A stretch of DNA of 64,000 bases from Simmondsia chinensis (GCA_018398585.1 JAGTTD010000018.1:8749501-8813500); one strand, 5' to 3'; positions 21,241 to 32,355 are shown, counted from the stretch's first letter. Notes: generated by a model from the letters alone, not told the origin. Made by a program: numbers and translations.

Positions 21241-22577
21241 GAATCGAGCTACAGAAGCCAAGGTTCTCTATTGATTCAAACGCTCTACCTATGTGATAGG
21301 GATAGCGGAAGAGGAAAAAATGAAGATTTCACATAGTACTTTTGATCAAAAAAGAAAAACCAATCTAATTTATTTCGTACCCTTCACTCAATGAGAAAAT
21401 GGGTCAGATTCTACAGGATTGAACTTATGGGACTTAAGGAATTATGGAAGGGAATAAAAAAAGAAAAGAAAGGGGAAAAAATAGAAAGAAAATAAGTAAT
21501 AAGTAAAAAGTAGAAGAACCCAAATTCCAAATGAAATCAAATTCAAACTTGAAAAGGATCTTTCTGATTCTCGAAGAATGAGGGGCAAAGGCTTTGCGGA
21601 TACATACCATAGAGAATTGTTAACCAACATGCATAGATTAGAAAATTTTATAAAGAAAACAGCGTAAATTAGAAAATTTTATGAAGAAAACAGAATGGAT
21701 GAAGTAATTTACATCAGGTGAGTGAACCGGATTTGCAATAATGCAAAATGAATCAATGAAATGGTGCTTAGTCTTTAATGGGAACTTGAGTAAGGAGTAG
21801 ATCTTTTGTTTTGGGGATTTTTTAGAATTTGAAAGCGAGAATTCGTTTCTTTATTTGTTTGCTGTAACTACTTGAGCCGGATGAGAGGAAACTTTCACTT
21901 CTAGTTTTGTAAGGGGGAGATCTTGTAGTATAGGACCCTATCCCAATTTTTCATTTGCTAGGCCCATAGCCAAAAAACCTACTTTTTAACGATTACAAGG
22001 TTTATTCGAATATGAAATTCAATTCTGAAATATATATATATATATATAAGTTTATGACCCTAATATTACTAATGGGCCCTTTCAAAATTAGCCCATTATT
22101 TTATTTATTTGTAGCCCAGTTGAAATAATAGTAAATTCTAATATGTTTGTATTTCTTTATATTTGATAATACTTAATTTTTTTAAGATTTTTGAAATTTT
22201 GTTAGTATACAATGTTTACGTTAGGAAGACATATATTACTATTATGCATTTGAATGTATTTGTAAATGATCGATATTTTTTAAGTAATTTTTGATAAGTT
22301 GTGATTTTCATGAGCAAATGCGTGACTTTGACTAAATATATGATTCGTTTGACTTATTGACAAGTAATTTTGAGTGATAAAGTGATATTGAGGTGGGAGT
22401 TGGTGAATATTTTGTTAAACTAAATTATTTTGGGTCAATGGTTGAAATTTTATTGAGATAGTTTTGTGTAAATAAATAGGTAATTTTGAGTAAGTGGATG
22501 ATATTGGTTAATGGATGGTTTTGAGTAAGTAAATATTAATTTTTAGTAATTGGTAAGTAATTTTGAGTGATTGAGTT

Positions 22578-22956
22578 TGATGCGGTACGTAAAGTGAAAA
22601 TTTTGGGTACGCAAGGTTTCAATGGCCTTTTTTAATTTTATTACGAAAATGATAAAACAAGAGGAAAAGTTGCTCAATTTCTCACAACTCGAAAAAGAGA
22701 GAAAACCCCAAACAACTCTTGAAATTAAATTTGAAAATTGAATGAATAAACCCTAGATTTCCTCTTGTTTAAATAAAAGAGCTAGTTGACTAAGAATAAA
22801 AGATTAAAAAGATAATTGCAAATAAAATCTGAAAACTAAAACTAATCCTATTAAAAATCAAACTCTTCATATTGCCGCGCCATGTCCAAACCATGCCGCC
22901 AACCAACACCTGCCAACTCTTACTCACCAACCATAACGATAGCACTATTTGCATCA
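22578..22956 (-). repeat. gypsy-C 3' LTR
   Basis: Plus-strand TGATGCGGTACG to GCACTATTTGCATCA. It contains the shared AATGAATAAACCCTAGATTT and GAGCTAGTTGACTAAG blocks. The internal side is a minus-strand polypurine tract (GGGGGAGGA). The target duplication GAGTT precedes it. Confidence 0.9.
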
Positions 22957-23967
22957 TCCTCCCCCAAGTCGGAGAGAACTCGCTCTCGAATTTGCCATGT
23001 CAATCACAGGATCATTGTCGTCAAAGTATGGAGTTAGGTGCTTAAAGTTAAAGACGTCAGAAGTTCTCATACCCAATGGCAACTGAACATGCTAGGCGTT
23101 GTCGTTGATTTTGCTGATGATCTTCAAAGGTCCAATTTTGCATGCCGTCAACTTGTTGTATTCCTAAGCTGGAAATTATCTAGTGAGGATGGCCCAGACT
23201 TGGTCGCCTACTTGGTATTGGACCTAGCGTCAGTGTTTATCACTGGCTAATTTATACTTGGCCCTAGCTTCCAGGAGGCGTGCACGTGTCTGCTCATGTA
23301 TATCCTGGAGTTTGGAAATGAAGTCTTTAGCCTTACCATTAGGACAAGTGAGATCCGAGATTGGCGCCAAATCAATCGGAGCCCTCGGCACAAAACTATA
23401 GACGATCTTGAATGGTGGAAACCTCATACTTCTGTTAGCCGAGCTGTTATGCGCAAACTCAGCTTGGTAAAGCTTTTGCTCCCAACCCTTGACATTGTCA
23501 ACAGCAAGACAACGAAGCAAGTTCCCCAACGAGCGGTTTGTGGCCTCGGTTTGGCCATCAGTCTGAGGATGTTGAATGGTGCTGAAGGCGAGGGAGGTGT
23601 ACGCCATCTTCCACAACGCCTTCCAGAAGTAGTTCACAAATCGCACGTCCATGTCGGAGACAATGCTTGTCGGCAAGCCGTGAAGCTTGTAGACTTCCCT
23701 GAAATACAACCGTGCAACGTGGATGGCGTTGGCAGCTTTCTTACACCCAATGCGGTGGGCCATCCTAGAGAAGCGATCCACAACAACGAAGATTGAATCA
23801 ATTCCACCTGTAGTTCTCGGTAATCCCAGCACGAAGTCCATGCTCACATCCGTCCATGGTTGACTTAGAACCGGTAAAGGCATGTAAAAGCCTGCGTTGG
23901 TCACTTTTCCCTTCGATACTTGACATATACGACAACGCTTGACAAACCTCTCAACTTCCTTGGGCAA
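22957..23967 (-). pseudogene. gypsy-C integrase and C-terminus
   Basis: 23967-23230 is an open integrase segment. It has the zinc-binding CRICQVSKG, core residues in MDFVLGLPRTTGG (D), IVSDMDVRF (D) and QTDGQTEATNRSLGNLL (E), and C-terminal HNSSANRSMRFPPFKIVYS. The DDE triad is preserved as visible. The remainder to about 22957, in broken frames, shows YQVGDQVWAIL, KIGPLKIISKINDNA and MRTSDVFNFKHLTPYF, the usual end of gypsy polyproteins without a clear chromodomain. Integrase would insert the cDNA into the genome. Confidence 0.88.
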
Positions 23968-24228
23968 AGTCGGCTAGAATTAGTTGGCGGTAATGAGCTG
24001 TAGCGTCTTATCTCGCCCCACATGCTCGGCGTTGTGCGTCTCCTTAATGATCTTAAGCTGTAGACTCAAATCTGGAACACAAAGTTGATTTCCCTTGAAA
24101 AGGAACCCGTCATGATAGGAGCAACCAGGAGCATAAGCAGATTAAGCTTCTCGCTAAATCCCGCCAAAAGTGGGATCGTTGCGGTACTGTTCCGCCAATT
24201 GTTAGAACCCGGCCACTGTAACCTGGTG

Positions 24229-24786
24229 TTAAGGAAGAAGGAGCATCCGCCTACTCAGAGCATCCGCCATTTTGTTCAACACACCTAACTTGTGCTTAAT
24301 GACGAAGTGGAAGAGCTGAATGTAGCTTGCCCACTTGGCATGCCTATCCGACAGCTTATCTTGGCTATTATGTACTGAAGGGCCACATTGTCGAAGTACA
24401 AGACAAAATCTTGATTGGCTAAGTATGACTTCCAATGCCTCAGTGCCTGAACCAACGTGTGCCTAAACCGACGCGCAGAACTCAAGGTTGTAAGTCGAGT
24501 AGTTCAATCTACTCCCATCGAGTTTCTCACTAAAGTATGCGATAGGCCTCCCTTCTTGACTAAGTACAGTGCCAATGCCGGTCTTGCAGGCATATGCGTG
24601 TAGCTCAAACGTCTTCTGGAAATCCGGTAAGGCTGACACCGGTGCTATGGTCAACCTCTTCTTTACCTCTTCAAAGGCGGCATCTGCTAGAGGAGTCCAA
24701 GCAAAGGAACTCTTCTTCACGTAATTGATAACGGGCGCCATGATGGAGCTGAAGTTCGGGACAAAGAGTCTATAAAATGACGCCAA
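24229..24786 (-). pseudogene. gypsy-C RNase H
   Basis: YRLFVPNFSSIMAPVINYVK, FAWTPLADAAFEEVKKRLT, RPIAYFSEKLDGSRLNYSTY and ADALSRR match the RT connection and RNase H of plant gypsy elements. The first catalytic Asp is replaced: ELHAYACKTGIG is seen where the family normally has ELHADAS. A frameshift near 24470 divides the domain. Dead. Confidence 0.85.
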
Positions 24787-25019
24787 GCCGTGAAAACTTC
24801 TGACTTCGCCAACAATTCTCAGCTAGGGCCAATCTCAAATGGTGACAACTTGCCTTCATCAGCTGCTATACCATCCCTGGATACAACGAAGCCAAGGAAG
24901 GTTACTCGGTCTTTCACGAACTCACACTTCTTCAAGGCGGTGAACAAATGTTGTTCCCGTAAGATACGCAACATTTCCTTAAGATGCTTCATATGCTCAG
25001 CTCAATCTTTGCTATAAAT

Positions 25020-25705
25020 CAAAATATCATCGAAGTATATGATAACAAACTTCCTAATGAAAGGACATGGAACTTGGTTCATACTCATCATCATGAAGGT
25101 ACCTAGCGTATTGGACAATCCGAATGGCATATGAAGGAGGTTTTCCACTCATAAAGCCCCTCGTCAAGCCCCTCTCGTGTTTTGAAGGCGGTTTTCCACT
25201 CATCTTCGGGTGAGATGCGAATCTGCTGGTACCCACTCTTCAGGTTTAACTTCGTGAATACCTTCGAATTCTGTAATTGATCAAGCAGGTCATCCAACCT
25301 CAGAATGGGGAATCGATATCGCACCGTGATCTTGTTGATGGCTTTAATGTCCATACACATCCGCCAACTACCGTCCTTCTTTGGCGTCAACAGAGCTGGT
25401 ACTGCATAAGGACTCAGACTCTCTCTGGTAAACCCCTTGGCGAGCAGTTCCTCCACTTGGCGTCTCAACTCCTCATTCTCAAATGGACTCATACGGTAGT
25501 GAGGCCTATTCGGCAAAGCAACCCCCGGCATCAGATCAATGCGATGATGTATGTCCCTCAATGGTGGTAGCCTATCCAGCAACTCCGGAAAGACATCAGC
25601 GAACTCACTCAGCAAGGTGGCAACCCCACTCTGTATCTCCTCTGGATTCACCTTACTTTCCTTCCCAATCAACGCGAAGATGATCTTGGTTTCGCCAACC
25701 TCCAT
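25020..25705 (-). pseudogene. gypsy-C reverse transcriptase
   Basis: Open from 25705: [59 protein letters not shown] and the [10 protein letters not shown] motif, where the usual catalytic LDLKSGY reads LNLKSGY, so the first Asp is lost. The catalytic [10 protein letters not shown] motif lies near 25020-25055 after a duplicated GGTTTTCCACTCAT block (25139-25205) that breaks the frame. Confidence 0.88.
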
Positions 25706-25753
25706 CGCGAAAGTAGCTCTACCCCAGACACTTGGATGTAGAGCTATTAAAGC

Positions 25754-26160
25754 TCATGGCACCTCATCCTTCTTGGGTAACAAGATAACCTTTGTTCCCT
25801 CGAAGACAAAGCTATAAGTGTTCTTCCTTCCATCATGTAGTGCACTCCTATTGTATTGCCATGAGTGCCCCAACAACAGATGGCAAGCATCCATGGTGAC
25901 CACGTCACACCAAACTCCATCCTTGTACTTCGACCGAATTAAAAATTGACCAAGCATTATTGAGACATGATTACCAGTTTTTTTTCTTGAGCCACGATAA
26001 CTTGTATGGACTTGGATGAGCTTCTGTCTTCAAACCCATCTTAGCGACTGCCTCTTCGGAAATTGCATTTCACAACTCCCCGATTCTATCACCATGCGGC
26101 ATACTTTACCGCCAATGGTGCAGGTAGTCTGGAAAATGTTATTCCTCAGCTATCCATCCC
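25754..26160 (-). pseudogene. gypsy-C protease region, degraded
   Basis: CDVVTMDACHLLLGHSWQYN and HDGRKNTYSFVFEGTKVIL are the typical second half of this protease region, preceding RT. The active-site DTGA/DSGS motif is not recognisable, because the segment 25960-26160 is frame-broken. Confidence 0.7.
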
Positions 26161-26161
26161 C

Positions 26162-27396
26162 CTATTCTTCTCTCAGGGTAAAGCAAACGCGCCAAACCAT
26201 AAGTAGGCGTCCTTCATCACCTACCACAGCTTCTTCTTCCAGTGACGCCAACTTTGTTCGGGTTTCTTCCTCAATAACCCCGCCATTTTCTCTGTGGAAT
26301 TCCTCAATGAAAAGACCCTTGCCAGGTCTATCACCCTTACGACACTTAATAGCACGATGCCCCATTTCTCCATACTTGAAGCAACGGGTCCTTGAAGTAC
26401 CTGCCAAGTCCTGAGTAACCGACTTACCAGTGTTAGCAATTACTGGCCTATTCTGTGCGCCCTGATTTGGCAATGCCTTGACTTGATATCGTCCGCCAAC
26501 CTATGCCCCAGGCTCCGCCAACTTCGCGGCGCCTTTGCTACCGCTCAACATTCACGGCTCTCTGGCCCGCCTTCAATACGGAACAGATGTCGAACATGTT
26601 CAACTCCTCCTGTATAGATTCCTTCAACCTGCCAATGTAACGATCTGACAATTTGTCTTCAGCCTCCGCCAAGTCATTCCTGGCAACCAATGAGTAGAGT
26701 TCTGCCACGTACTCCTCCATGGATCTAGAGCTCTGACGCAACCCTTGTAGACGTTGGTATATCACCTTGGCATGATTGTGAGGCAGGAAGGCGCCTCTCA
26801 TATGTTTCTTCATCTTCTCCTATGACTCTATCTTCGCCTTCCCCTAACAAAACCGCAAATGCTTCAACTGTTGCCACCAGGCAACGGCTCTACCCCGTAA
26901 CCAGGTAGCAACCAATGGTGCTTGCTTCCTCTCCGGCACATCCTTGAACTCGAGAACCTCCTCCACCGTGACAAGCCAATCTCAGAAATCCTCTGGGCAT
27001 CCTCCTTCGTTAAACTCTGGAATCTCAATCCGAAGACTGGATTCCCACCTCCGATCATCAGAATCAACGGTGTTGCCGATATGCGGGTTTTTCCTTCTCA
27101 GCCTCCAATCCGGTAACTTAGCTTCCGGAAATAGGTCTTGAAAGCTCTCATCCGTCTCGTCCTCATCACCCCCTGTCGGCCAGTGTTGGGGGCTCGATTT
27201 CCGACGCCTACTCGAGATGCGCCCCCAATTGAATCAAGCAATGCTTGGTTTGCCGAAATTTCTCCCCCATCTCCTCAAACCTCCTCTCATTGTGTCGTTG
27301 TACGTCTCGCTCGTAAACGCCTCTGATGGTGGCGTACCTCTGTCGTCCACGGGCCATCTCAGAAGTCGTTATGAGCTGTGTTACTAACTGATGCAA
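26162..27396 (-). pseudogene. gypsy-C gag
   Basis: From the right: MARGRQRYATIRGVYERDVQ at about 27360; a middle part around 26864-27067 in broken frames; YQRLQGLRQSSRSMEEYVAE and SDRYIGRLKESIQEELNMFD at 26813-26538; and the CCHC-type knuckle CFKYGEMGHRAIKC at about 26340-26385, where the first cysteine pair is altered to CFKY. The order and content are those of plant gypsy Gag. Several frameshifts. Confidence 0.82.
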
Positions 27397-27751
27397 CGTA
27401 TAAATTGAAAATTTTGGGAATGAGAAGGTTCAACGGCCTTCACTTTTATATTTATTACGAAAATAATAAAACAAGGGGGGAAAGTTGCTCAATTTTTCAC
27501 AACCCGGAAAAAGAGAGGAAACCCTAAAGAAATTTTGAAATTAAATTTCGAAAATTGAATGAATAAACCCTAGATTTCCTTCTCTTTTTTTTTAAATAGA
27601 AGAGCTAGTTGACTAAGAATAAAAAACTAAAAAGATAATTATAAATAAAATTTGAAAACTTAAACTAATTATATTAGAAATCAAACTCTTCATGTTGTTG
27701 CACCGCGTCCAGGCCATGCCGCCAACCATGACGGTAACGCTGGCTGCATTA
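27389..27751 (-). repeat. gypsy-C 5' LTR
   Basis: Plus-strand TGATGCAACGTATAAA to GGCTGCATTA, followed by GAGTT. It aligns with 22578-22956 along its whole length with indels. The T-rich stretch 27583-27593 is expanded here. Confidence 0.9.
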
Positions 27752-27756
27752 GAGTT

Positions 27757-28033
27757 ATATTAAGCATGTGATTGTTGATTTTTAGTAATTGGGTTGATAT
27801 TTAGATTAATTGGTTGTTTTGGGTAAAAGGTTGGGATTTTCTTTTGGTAAAAGCGAAGCAAAAAGGGGTGATTTTGATTAATTAATTCGGTTGTTTTTTA
27901 GATAAAAGGGGTGATTTTAAATAAATTCATGTCATTTTGAGCAATTTTTATGGTTTTCATTAAGTGAGTTGTGATTCTTAGTTAGCATTAGTTTTTTTTT
28001 TTTTTTTTTAATTGTACAATGAATATATATATA
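27757..28033. other. AT-rich host DNA of gypsy-C
   Basis: Continues the low-complexity TTTTGAGTAA/TTTTTAGTAATTGG sequence that lies left of gypsy-C (22330-22572), as expected for one target region split by the insertion. No gene seen. Confidence 0.6.
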
Positions 28034-28051
28034 TATCTATACTTCATATGA

Positions 28052-28199
28052 ACTAGCTTCTCAGGTTGGAAGTCCTCGGAAACAACCTTTCTTCAGGGTA
28101 GCCCCCTGAAGGGGGAAAGCTGCGTACATCTACCCCCCCATGATCCTGCTTTTGCGGGAGCCCTTGCAGGCATTGGATTTGTTGTTATTCTTGTTGTTG
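28052..28199 (+). mobile_element. SINE-like copy with the RTE tail domain, 18-bp target duplication
   Basis: TCAGGTTGGAAGTCCTCGG, AAAGCTGCGTACATC, a C7 tract, GATCCTGCTTTTGCGGGAGC and a TTGTTGTTATTCTTGTTG tail. It is flanked by the exact direct repeat TATCTATACTTCATATGA (28034-28051 and 28200-28217), proof of target-primed insertion. Only about 15 bases precede the tail domain, so it is either a 5'-truncated LINE end or a headless SINE copy. Confidence 0.9.
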
Positions 28200-28344
28200 T
28201 ATCTATACTTCATATGATAATGTTATAGTTTTAGTTTTAGCTTTTAATATGTTTGATGTTTGGTTTTGCCTAGTTTGTTTAATATTTTTTTACTATTATT
28301 AATTTCATTAAAAATTTATAAATATACATTTTATGTTATTTTCA

Positions 28345-28377
<33 letters not shown>

Positions 28378-28382
28378 GGTGA

Positions 28383-28602
28383 ATATCAAATGAGAGCATT
28401 TGACTATGGTAAGATATGAGTATTTAAGTCTCAGCCATTGAATTCAAAATGAATGGCTAATATTGCACATATAAAGAGGAGGGGAGAGAGAGGGAGAGAG
28501 AGTTTTTAAGACATGTTTATATGTGCAATCTCAGCCCTTCATTTTGAATTTAATGGCTGGGACTTAAGCTCACATATCTCACAATAGTCAAATACTCTCA
28601 TT

Positions 28603-28608
<6 letters not shown>
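28383..28608. repeat. inverted-repeat MITE flanked by AT microsatellites
   Basis: The arms ATATCAAATGAGAGCATTTG and CAAATACTCTCATTTGATAT continue inward for about 95 bp, including GTCTCAGCCATTGAATTCAA matched by a TTGAATTTAATGGCTGGGAC block, around a GA-rich loop. (AT)n tracts lie on both sides, which hides any TA duplication. No coding. Confidence 0.8.
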
Positions 28609-28642
<34 letters not shown>

Positions 28643-28718
28643 TTTTTTTTAGAGAGCAAATGCGAGAGATTGTATTAAAAAAAGGATCGGGCCTCTCAAT
28701 GGGGACATCCAAAGTCCT

Positions 28719-28901
28719 ATGCTCGGTTTAGCTCGTCAAATTCTGAGTCCGAAGTTGCTGAGAAGGAGTCCTATTGGTGATTTGCGAGAGACTAAAGTGC
28801 TTTTGGGAATATCAGCTAGACAAGGACATCTACCTCAAGGCGTTCCCACCAGTCAATTATCGACCCCTCTTAATTTTGATGATCGCGATCGTGATTATTA
28901 G
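28719..28901 (+). CDS. short open frame of unknown nature
   Basis: A 60-codon frame beginning MLGLARQILSPKLLRRSPIG and ending PLNFDDRDRDY. I recognise no family. It lies in a small GC-balanced patch about 300 bp inside the right CACTA terminal region, so it could be the last exon of a lost transposon ORF or a captured gene fragment. A (TA)n tract precedes it. It may not be coding at all. Confidence 0.2.
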   Translation: MLGLARQILSPKLLRRSPIGDLRETKVLLGISARQGHLPQGVPTSQLSTPLNFDDRDRDY

Positions 28902-29189
28902 TTTATTTTAGTATTTCAAGTTTTATATGTTTGTACGAATACTATTATATATATATATACTCGCATATGTATTTCGTATGTATTGATATTTTTTATTTCG
29001 TATTTTTAATTTTATTTTTATTATATTTTTCGTGTAAACGGATAATATTAGGATCAAAATGTATTATATTACATAATAATTGAAGTATAAGAAATTAATA
29101 TTATATTATAATAAAATGTGATACGAAATAAGTGACAAAACAATAATATGGAATACTTTTCATCAACGATATAAAATTATGGTTTAAAA

Positions 29190-29516
29190 AAATTAAATTA
29201 TACTTGTGATTGCTTTAGCAGTCAAAAAGTAGTTAGAAATCTGTGACCGCTATAGCGGTCAGAAAAGCAGTTAGAAATCTATGATCGCTTTTTTGACGGC
29301 TATAGACGTCACTAATTTGTGACCAGAATTCTGACCACGTGGCCGTCACAAAAGCTATTTCAATGTCGTTTCTGATCCGTCATAGACTTTTAGCAACCAC
29401 GCTTCCTACAACCACTATTTTTCTATTCTAGATCGATTGCTAAAGCCTTTTCTAACGACTCTCTGATCGCTTTATGACGGTTTTTATCATCACAGATCTA
29501 TTGTTTTCTAGTAGAG
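29190..29516. repeat. CACTA right terminus and subterminal repeats
   Basis: Dense GTGACCG, CGGTCA, GACGG and CCGTCA motifs in both orientations, with AGTTAGAAATCTGTGACC and AGTTAGAAATCTATGATC as a direct pair, ending in ATTGTTTTCTAGTAGAG. The last nine bases match the inverted left end CACTACTAG with one change. Confidence 0.75.
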
Positions 29517-29750
29517 GGTTTATGTATGTTTGTCCCACTTTATCCTTAGAGTCAACCCAACCCTAAGGGCATGTATGTAATCTTAGCTCCTTAGCTTTGC
29601 CTATATATAGGCCTAATTGTAACCTTCTTTTACCATCTTGTGTAACATTTGTTCTACATTTACAAAATCTCCCCATCATTGCCTCGGGGACAGAGTAAAC
29701 CATTCCCTTAAAACCAATCACTTTACCTTCTCACTTTTCAAAAATCCAAC
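29517..29750 (+). repeat. copia-A 3' LTR, second part
   Basis: Resumes the LTR cut at 7881. AACCCTAAGGGCATGTATG and CCTATATATAGGC parallel AACCCTAAGGGTGTTTATG and CTCTATATATACAAGGC in the copia-B LTR. The end is uncertain: it could be near 29661 or the CCAACA at 29751. Confidence 0.65.
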
Positions 29751-29833
29751 ACTTTATCCCAATTCATTAAGTTAACTTTTTATGATAATTTTTGTCCCTA
29801 AAAGTGAGGGATAAACTGCTTGTTTTTATTTTT

Positions 29834-30321
29834 GGGTAAATTATAGAAAACTCTTCTAACTTTTGCTTCAATAATAAAAAAAACTCCCCTCACAAAATAG
29901 ACCACTCACTAAATTCCCTAACTTTTAATAAAATTTCACTTTGCCTCTAAATAAATTTTTTTTGACCATTTTGCCCCTCAACCAAAAAAAAGTTATATTT
30001 TATCTCATAATATTTTTTTTAAATATTTTTTATCTTCTGAACTTATATAATATTACTATAATTAATTAAAATAATTATATTTTTATAAATATAGAAAATT
30101 TTCTTAATTTTTTTTGCAAAAAAAATAAAATATTTAATTTTTATCTAATAATATAAAACCTTTTTCTAAAAATAAAATTAAACATTAGAGGCAAAATGGT
30201 CAAAAATAAGTTACATGGGGTTAAGTGATAAATTTTTAAAAGTGAGGGTGAGTGCTTTTATTTGTGAGAGGGGTTTTCTGTTTTTGAAGTAAAAGACAGG
30301 AAAATTTTCTGTAATTTACCC
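29834..30321. repeat. MULE-type MITE with 9-bp duplication
   Basis: The left end GGGTAAATTATAGAAAACTC and the right end (reverse complement) GGGTAAATTACAGAAAATTT extend inward as arms of about 140 bp that share GACCATTTTGCC. TTTATTTTT is repeated exactly at 29825-29833 and 30322-30330. A 9-bp duplication and long arms fit a Mutator-derived MITE. A decayed relative surrounds 43811-44499. Confidence 0.85.
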
Positions 30322-30330
30322 TTTATTTTT

Positions 30331-31091
30331 AGAAGGGATTTTGTTTTAAGCAAAGATGGGGGAGGCTTTGTTTGTAGACAAAAGATAGGAGATATTTTGT
30401 AATTTATTTAAAATAATTCTTTCAATTAATATAATAATAATATTACAAATTTAGAAGATGAAAAAATAGTTTTAAAATTTCTATCAAAAAATAAAAAATA
30501 TTATAACATAAAGCATATTATTTTTGGTAAAAATAAATTTCAATTTAGGACAAAAACAAAAATACATAAATTTCAAAATATTGGACAAAATATTATGCAA
30601 AAAAGAATTTCTTTTAAGAAATTTGAAAAATAAAGTCGAAAAATATTTTTTCTAAATTAAAAAATTTATATGCATAAAGAGAAACTTGTATCTAATATAC
30701 TTATTTTATATTAAAAAAATAAAACTTAAATAGAAAGATTAAGTTATTACTCTTTAAAATACAACTTGCATATTTTTCTTTTACATAACTCAAATTATCT
30801 ACAAATTTAAATAATAAACGAATCTGGAAACTTAAAAATCCATTTTTAGAAAGAATATAAAAAACAAATTTTTGGAATATAATAACAAGAAACTTCAATA
30901 ATAAAATAAAAAATTATATAATTTTTTTCCAAATGAATAAAATATAGATTTCTTTGGTTTCGTTTTTTAGGTTATTTAAATTTATGAATACAATTTTTAA
31001 AAAATTATTTTATTAAAAATTATTACATTTATCTTACAGTATTTTATAATTTTTTTATTAAAATTTTATAAATATTTTTCATCTTCTATAT
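30331..31091. other. AT-rich DNA, no gene
   Basis: About 760 bp of extremely AT-rich sequence. I see no domain, RNA gene or clear repeat. Confidence 0.6.
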
Positions 31092-31307
31092 GATGCAATC
31101 GCCTAAAAGTTGCATTGCATCCTTGGACCTTGAAGATGCGTGGTGGGAAGGCTAGGTTGCTCTAACCCGTTGATCGTATCCAACAACCCCGAATTAAGAG
31201 TAATTGGCTAAAACTCGTTAATTTAGCGAATATCTGGCAGTAATTTAAAAGAGGAGCTATGCAATTTTATTACACTCTTTCAAAATAAAATTGCAAAGAT
31301 TAACTCT
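31092..31307. repeat. possible solo LTR, left part
   Basis: Begins TGATGCAATC after CTATA. The matching end TGCATCA followed by CTATG lies at 43538-43549, beyond the LARD. Together they would make a solo LTR of about 508 bp with TGATGC/GCATCA ends and a 4-of-5 target duplication, into which the LARD inserted. Inference only, since no full relative is in the window. Confidence 0.4.
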
Positions 31308-31840
31308 TGTAGAGGATAAAAATAAGTATGTCAATATTAAAATAGAATAACAAGACAATAACGAAAATAAAATACAATTTATTTATTTATTTCCTCTCTT
31401 CTCTCTCTCGCTCCGACGTGCTCTCTCTCTCCTCATTAAGTATTTTCTCTTTCCTCTCTCCTCTCTCCTCAAACCCCCCACCATCATCTCCCTCCTCTCT
31501 CACCATCTACCGCCCACTTTTCTCCACCATGACTGGCCACCACGACCCGGTACTGCCCGACCGCTCGACACCGGCTACCGGCACCGGCCGACCTCGCCGG
31601 CACTACGACGGTACTACCGCCCCTTTTCCTCCTCGGTCATCTCTCTCTCCTCACATCTCCCACCATCTCCCTCTTCCCCACACCAACGACCACCATCGCC
31701 ACCGGTACCGTCCATGCCTCTAACGCCGGGCACCGGTACCGCCCGGTACCACCTCACTCCCTCTCCCTTACCGCCCAACAACCCTTACCGCCTCCACCTC
31801 AGTACCGCCGACCACCTCGGCACCACTACTGCCTCCCTCT

Positions 31841-32300
31841 CTCACCCGGTACCTCCGACCACCTCGACAACTACCGCCTCCCTCTCTCACCCGGCTACCG
31901 CCACCACGACCCGGTACCGCCGACCACCTCGACAACTACCGCCTCCCTCTCTCACCCGGCTACCGCCACCACGACCCGGTACCGCCGAGCACCTCGACAA
32001 CTACCGCCTCCCTCTCTCACCCGGCTACCACCACCACGACCCGGTACCGCCGACCACCTCGAAAACTACCGCCTCCCTCTCTCACCCTGCTACCGCCACC
32101 ACGACCCGGTACCGCCGACCACCTCGACAACTACCGCCTCCCTCTCTCACCCGGCTACCGCCACCACGACCCGGTACCGCGGACCACCTCGACAACTACC
32201 GCCTCCCTCTCTCACCCGGCTACCGCCACCACGACCCGGTACCGCTGACCACCTCGACAACTACCGCCTCCCTCTCTCGCCCGGCTACCGCCACCACGAC
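31841..32300 (+). repeat. 65-bp minisatellite in LARD 5' LTR
   Basis: CTCACCCGGCTACCGCCACC recurs at 31886, 31951, 32016, 32081, 32146, 32211 and 32276 (the last with CTCGCCC). That is exactly 65 bp apart each time, six full periods, after a shortened 45-bp unit from 31841. 65 is not a multiple of three, so the array cannot be a protein repeat. Confidence 0.95.
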
Positions 32301-32355
32301 CCGGTACCACCTCACTCTCTCTCCTACCGCCTCACCGCCTCACCACCTCACCATC

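Larger units (their letters stand above)
20851..21960. other. nuclear insert of plastid DNA (NUPT), mosaic
   Basis: Three or more plastid-like pieces are joined out of their native order: an antisense end of plastid 16S rRNA, a sense piece of the trnA-UGC intron, and further sequence that I believe is plastid intergenic or intron DNA (21241-21960), including a group II domain-V-like hairpin near 21872-21910 (GAGCCGGATGAGAGGAAAC). Small changes from the conserved plastid sequence indicate the insert is not recent. The first two pieces are recognised with good confidence, the third less so. Confidence 0.75.
22578..27751 (-). mobile_element. Ty3/gypsy retrotransposon, complete but degraded (gypsy-C)
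   Basis: LTRs at 22578-22956 and 27389-27751 (TGATGC...GCATCA/GCATTA on the plus strand) flank a minus-strand gag-protease-RT-RNase H-integrase region. GAGTT is duplicated exactly outside the LTRs (22573-22577, 27752-27756). The LTRs differ at roughly one base in ten, so the insertion is older than the TR-GAG-like element. Many stops. No canonical TGG-starting primer site is visible inside the 5' LTR (right side). Confidence 0.92.
7882..29516. mobile_element. CACTA-type DNA transposon interval with nested insertions
   Basis: The left end reads CACTACTAGAAAAC and the right end (reverse complement) begins with CTACTAGAAAAC preceded by CT where CA is expected. Both ends have CACTA-like subterminal regions full of GACGG/CCGTC and GTGACCG/CGGTCA motifs. 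The flanks are the two halves of one copia LTR, which supports a single insertion. Total 21.6 kb, but at least 12 kb is later insertions. No transposase (TnpD/TnpA-like) is recognisable, so this is probably a non-autonomous or gutted element. The expected 3-bp target duplication is not clean (AGA left, GG(T) right). Confidence 0.7.

Noticed and set aside
20802..21336. Open frames over the plastid-derived segment
   Set aside because: They overlap rRNA and intron sequence of plastid origin, which is not protein-coding.
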